Source of the DNA: Bifidobacterium adolescentis ATCC 15703
GTDB taxonomy: Bacteria > Actinomycetota > Actinomycetes > Actinomycetales > Bifidobacteriaceae
DNA: 64,000 nt
Assembly (NCBI RefSeq): GCF_000010425.1
Contig: NC_008618.1
Span: 1,729,946 to 1,793,945, forward strand
Direction: 5' to 3'
Shown piece after piece: positions 62,137 to 64,000 of the stretch. The notes under the pieces were generated by a model that was not told the DNA's origin, did no database searches, and was given only the letters and a program-made list of their open reading frames with translations. The stretch's first letter is position 1. Every line of letters starts with the position of its first letter. The position numbers and the translations under genes are program-made.

Positions 62137-63927
62137 TCACATCTTGTCCGGAGCGGTGACGCCGAGCAGGTCGAGGCCTTCGGCGATGACCGTCTTGACG
62201 GCGTCGTTGAGCTTGAGTCGGGCGGCGGCGCGGGCCGGTTCCGGAGCCTTGGCGATGCGGATGGCGTCGGCCTGTTCCCCGCGGGCCTCCGGATCGGTGA
62301 GTTCCATCGGCACGACGCGCTCCACGTTGTACCACTTGTGGTAGGTGGCGGCGAGGTCCTCCAGGTAGTGGGCCACGCGGTGCGGGGCGCGCAGGTCGCC
62401 CGCTTCGCGCAGCAGGGCGGGCCACTGGGCGAGCGCGGCGAGCACTTCGCCGTCGGCGGTGGTGTCGAGCAGGCTCACGTCGGCGCCTTCGTAGGTGATG
62501 CCGGCGGCGGCCGCGTTGCGGTCCACGTTGCAGGAGCGGGCGTGCGCGTACTGCACGTAGTACACCGGATTCTCGTTGGAATGCGAGGACAGCAGGTTCA
62601 GGTCGATGTCCACCGGGGAGTTGTAGTCGGTGCGGGCCAGCGAATAGCGGGAGGCGTCCACGCCGATGGCGTCGGTCAGGTCGTCGATGGTGACGACGTT
62701 GCCGGCGCGCTTCGACATGCGCACGGCCTTGCCGTCCTTCATGACGTTGACGAGCTGGCCGATGAGGATCTGCATGTTCTCGCCCGGCTTGTCGCCGAAG
62801 GCCTCGCACATGGCCATCATGCGGCCGATGTAGCCGTGGTGGTCGGCGCCGAGCATGTAAATCGCCACGTCGGCCGGGTTGGTCTCGCGGTGGCGTTTGT
62901 TGCGGTAGTAGGCGATGTCGGCGGCGAAGTACGCGTAGTTGCCGTCGGACTTGATGATCACGCGGTCCTTGTCGTCACCGTGCTTGGTGGATTCGAACCA
63001 GGTGGCGCCGTCCTTTTCGAAGATGTCGCCGCGGGCGCGCAGATCGGCGATGGCCTGGTCCACTTCGCCGTCGGAATACAGGCTGTTCTCGTGGAACCAC
63101 ACGTCGAAATTGACGCGGAAGTTCTTCATGGAACGCTGGATTTCGTCGAACATCATCGGCACGGCGCGCTTGCGGAACTCCTCGCGCTGTTCGGAATCGC
63201 CTTCGCCGAGCGGGTTGCCGTCCTGGTCGGCGCCGCCGTCGACGCGCGGCAGGCTCAGCACGTCCACGCCGTCCGCGTTGGCTTCGTCGATGACACGCTT
63301 GGCGATTTCGTCGATGTACGCGCCCTTGTAGCCGTCGATCGGGGTTTCCTCGCCGTGGGCCGCGGCGACGAGCGACTTGGCGAAGCGGTTGATCTGCTCG
63401 CCGTGGTCGTTGAAGTAGTATTCGCGCACCACCTTGGCGCCGTTGGCCTCAAGCACGCGGGCCATGGAGTCGCCGACGGCCGCCCAACGGGTGCCGCCGA
63501 TGTGGATCGGGCCGGTCGGGTTGGCGGATACGAATTCGAGGTTCAGGGTCTTGCCGGACAGGTGGTCGTTCTTGCCGTAGTCGCTGCCGGCTTCGAGCAC
63601 GGTGTCCACCACTGCGGCCGCGGATGCGGAGTCGAGCGTGATGTTGATGAAGCCGGGGCCGGCCACTTCCACGGACTTGATGCCGTCGGCATTGGTCAGT
63701 TCGGCGGCGAACAGTTCGGCGAGATCACGCGGCTTCATGCCGGCCTTCTTGGCCAGCTGCATGGCCGCGTTGGACGCCCAATCGCCATGTGCGCGGTCCT
63801 TCGGGCGCATCACGGCGAACTTGGCCTGCGGCGGAATCAGATCGGCGGTCAGGGTGCCTGCCTTGCCTTCGGAGACAAGGGTGTTGGCAATGTTGAAAAT
63901 CAGTTCACTAAGGGCTTCTGGACTCAT
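62137..63927 (-). CDS. argS: Arginine-tRNA ligase
   Basis: ArgS charges tRNA(Arg) with arginine. The start is set at ATG 63927 (MSPEALSELIFNIAN, GGAAGA close ahead); an upstream frame to 63981 adds 18 unconserved residues. The 596-residue class I synthetase has an N-terminal additional domain, the HIGH-type motif NPTGPIHIGGTRWAAVGDS, the KMSKS-like VRMSKRAGNVVTI and a C-terminal DALR anticodon-binding domain (NPVYYVQYAHARSC onwards). An internal stretch (about 210-240, VDGGADQDGNPLGEGDSEQR) looks like a lineage-specific insert. It is first in the argS-lysA operon. Confidence 0.96.
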   Translation of the reverse strand: MSPEALSELIFNIANTLVSEGKAGTLTADLIPPQAKFAVMRPKDRAHGDWASNAAMQLAKKAGMKPRDLAELFAAELTNADGIKSVEVAGPGFINITLDSASAAAVVDTVLEAGSDYGKNDHLSGKTLNLEFVSANPTGPIHIGGTRWAAVGDSMARVLEANGAKVVREYYFNDHGEQINRFAKSLVAAAHGEETPIDGYKGAYIDEIAKRVIDEANADGVDVLSLPRVDGGADQDGNPLGEGDSEQREEFRKRAVPMMFDEIQRSMKNFRVNFDVWFHENSLYSDGEVDQAIADLRARGDIFEKDGATWFESTKHGDDKDRVIIKSDGNYAYFAADIAYYRNKRHRETNPADVAIYMLGADHHGYIGRMMAMCEAFGDKPGENMQILIGQLVNVMKDGKAVRMSKRAGNVVTIDDLTDAIGVDASRYSLARTDYNSPVDIDLNLLSSHSNENPVYYVQYAHARSCNVDRNAAAAGITYEGADVSLLDTTADGEVLAALAQWPALLREAGDLRAPHRVAHYLEDLAATYHKWYNVERVVPMELTDPEARGEQADAIRIAKAPEPARAAARLKLNDAVKTVIAEGLDLLGVTAPDKM

Positions 63928-64000
63928 TCTTCCAAGAATACCGGGCACGCTGACAGAATCAGTCTTCCTGTCCATCCTCACGATGGGGTTGCGATACGTC

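Noticed and set aside
1..64000. tRNA, rRNA or known riboswitches
   Set aside because: No cloverleaf, rRNA or recognisable aptamer pattern was found by eye; a covariance-model scan would be needed to exclude small RNAs.

Overview
The window is chromosomal DNA of a Bifidobacterium (Actinomycetota). The support is indirect but consistent: high-GC housekeeping genes of bifidobacterial type (hom-thrB, argS-lysA, pdxST), LacI-controlled glycosidase operons whose ABC permeases lack their own ATPase, a GH42 beta-galactosidase, araBDA, a fused CydDC-like exporter and a dense IS3/IS21 graveyard. Species cannot be fixed from sequence alone; the B. adolescentis/catenulatum group is a guess.

Region by region. 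(1) 1-7.2 kb is an insertion-sequence graveyard with nested elements: a 3'-truncated IS3-type orfAB at the left edge, an IS150-like IS3 element (about 991-2749), a decayed IS21 istA lying against it, an intact IS21 element (3793-6317, istA-istB, 5-bp target duplication CTTGG) inserted at the very start of that decayed istA, and two further IS3 orfA remnants. A perfect 23-bp inverted repeat closes the region. (2) 7.2-19.3 kb is a surface-polysaccharide (EPS/capsule) cluster on the minus strand, with clearly lower GC than its surroundings. It runs from a polyprenyl-phosphate sugar-1-phosphate transferase through two GT4 glycosyltransferases, a Wzx flippase, two GT2 glycosyltransferases, a hexapeptide acyltransferase, a pyruvyl transferase, an EpsG/Wzy-like polymerase and a membrane acyltransferase. 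It is followed by a DUF4012 membrane protein and a membrane-anchored endonuclease/exonuclease/phosphatase. (3) 22.8-30.8 kb holds single genes: an autoinhibited Fic AMP-transferase with a striking operator array over its promoter, an MFS exporter, a membrane GGDEF protein, an NRAMP metal transporter, an aldo/keto reductase and a secreted HNH nuclease. (4) 30.8-33.0 kb contains two near-identical ~182-bp MITE-like palindromic repeats in direct orientation flanking a DUF559/AbiEi-type nuclease gene. (5) 33.0-42 kb is a beta-galactoside utilisation operon: binding protein, two permeases, GH35, GH42 and a LacI regulator, driven by a consensus promoter with an operator at the start site. (6) 42-64 kb is mostly housekeeping: pdxST, a fused two-module ABC exporter, long-chain acyl-CoA synthetase, araBDA with its LacI regulator and GTTAGCGCTAAC-type operators, a Maf-Nudix fusion, thrB, hom, lysA and argS.

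Functionally the window joins carbohydrate harvest (galactosides, arabinose) to surface-glycan synthesis, with mobile or repeat DNA bordering the cell-surface and nuclease genes. The least explained items are the Fic operator array (five sites with an exact 53-bp period), the paired 182-bp repeats around the nuclease gene, and homopolymer tracts in the EPS cluster that could drive phase variation.
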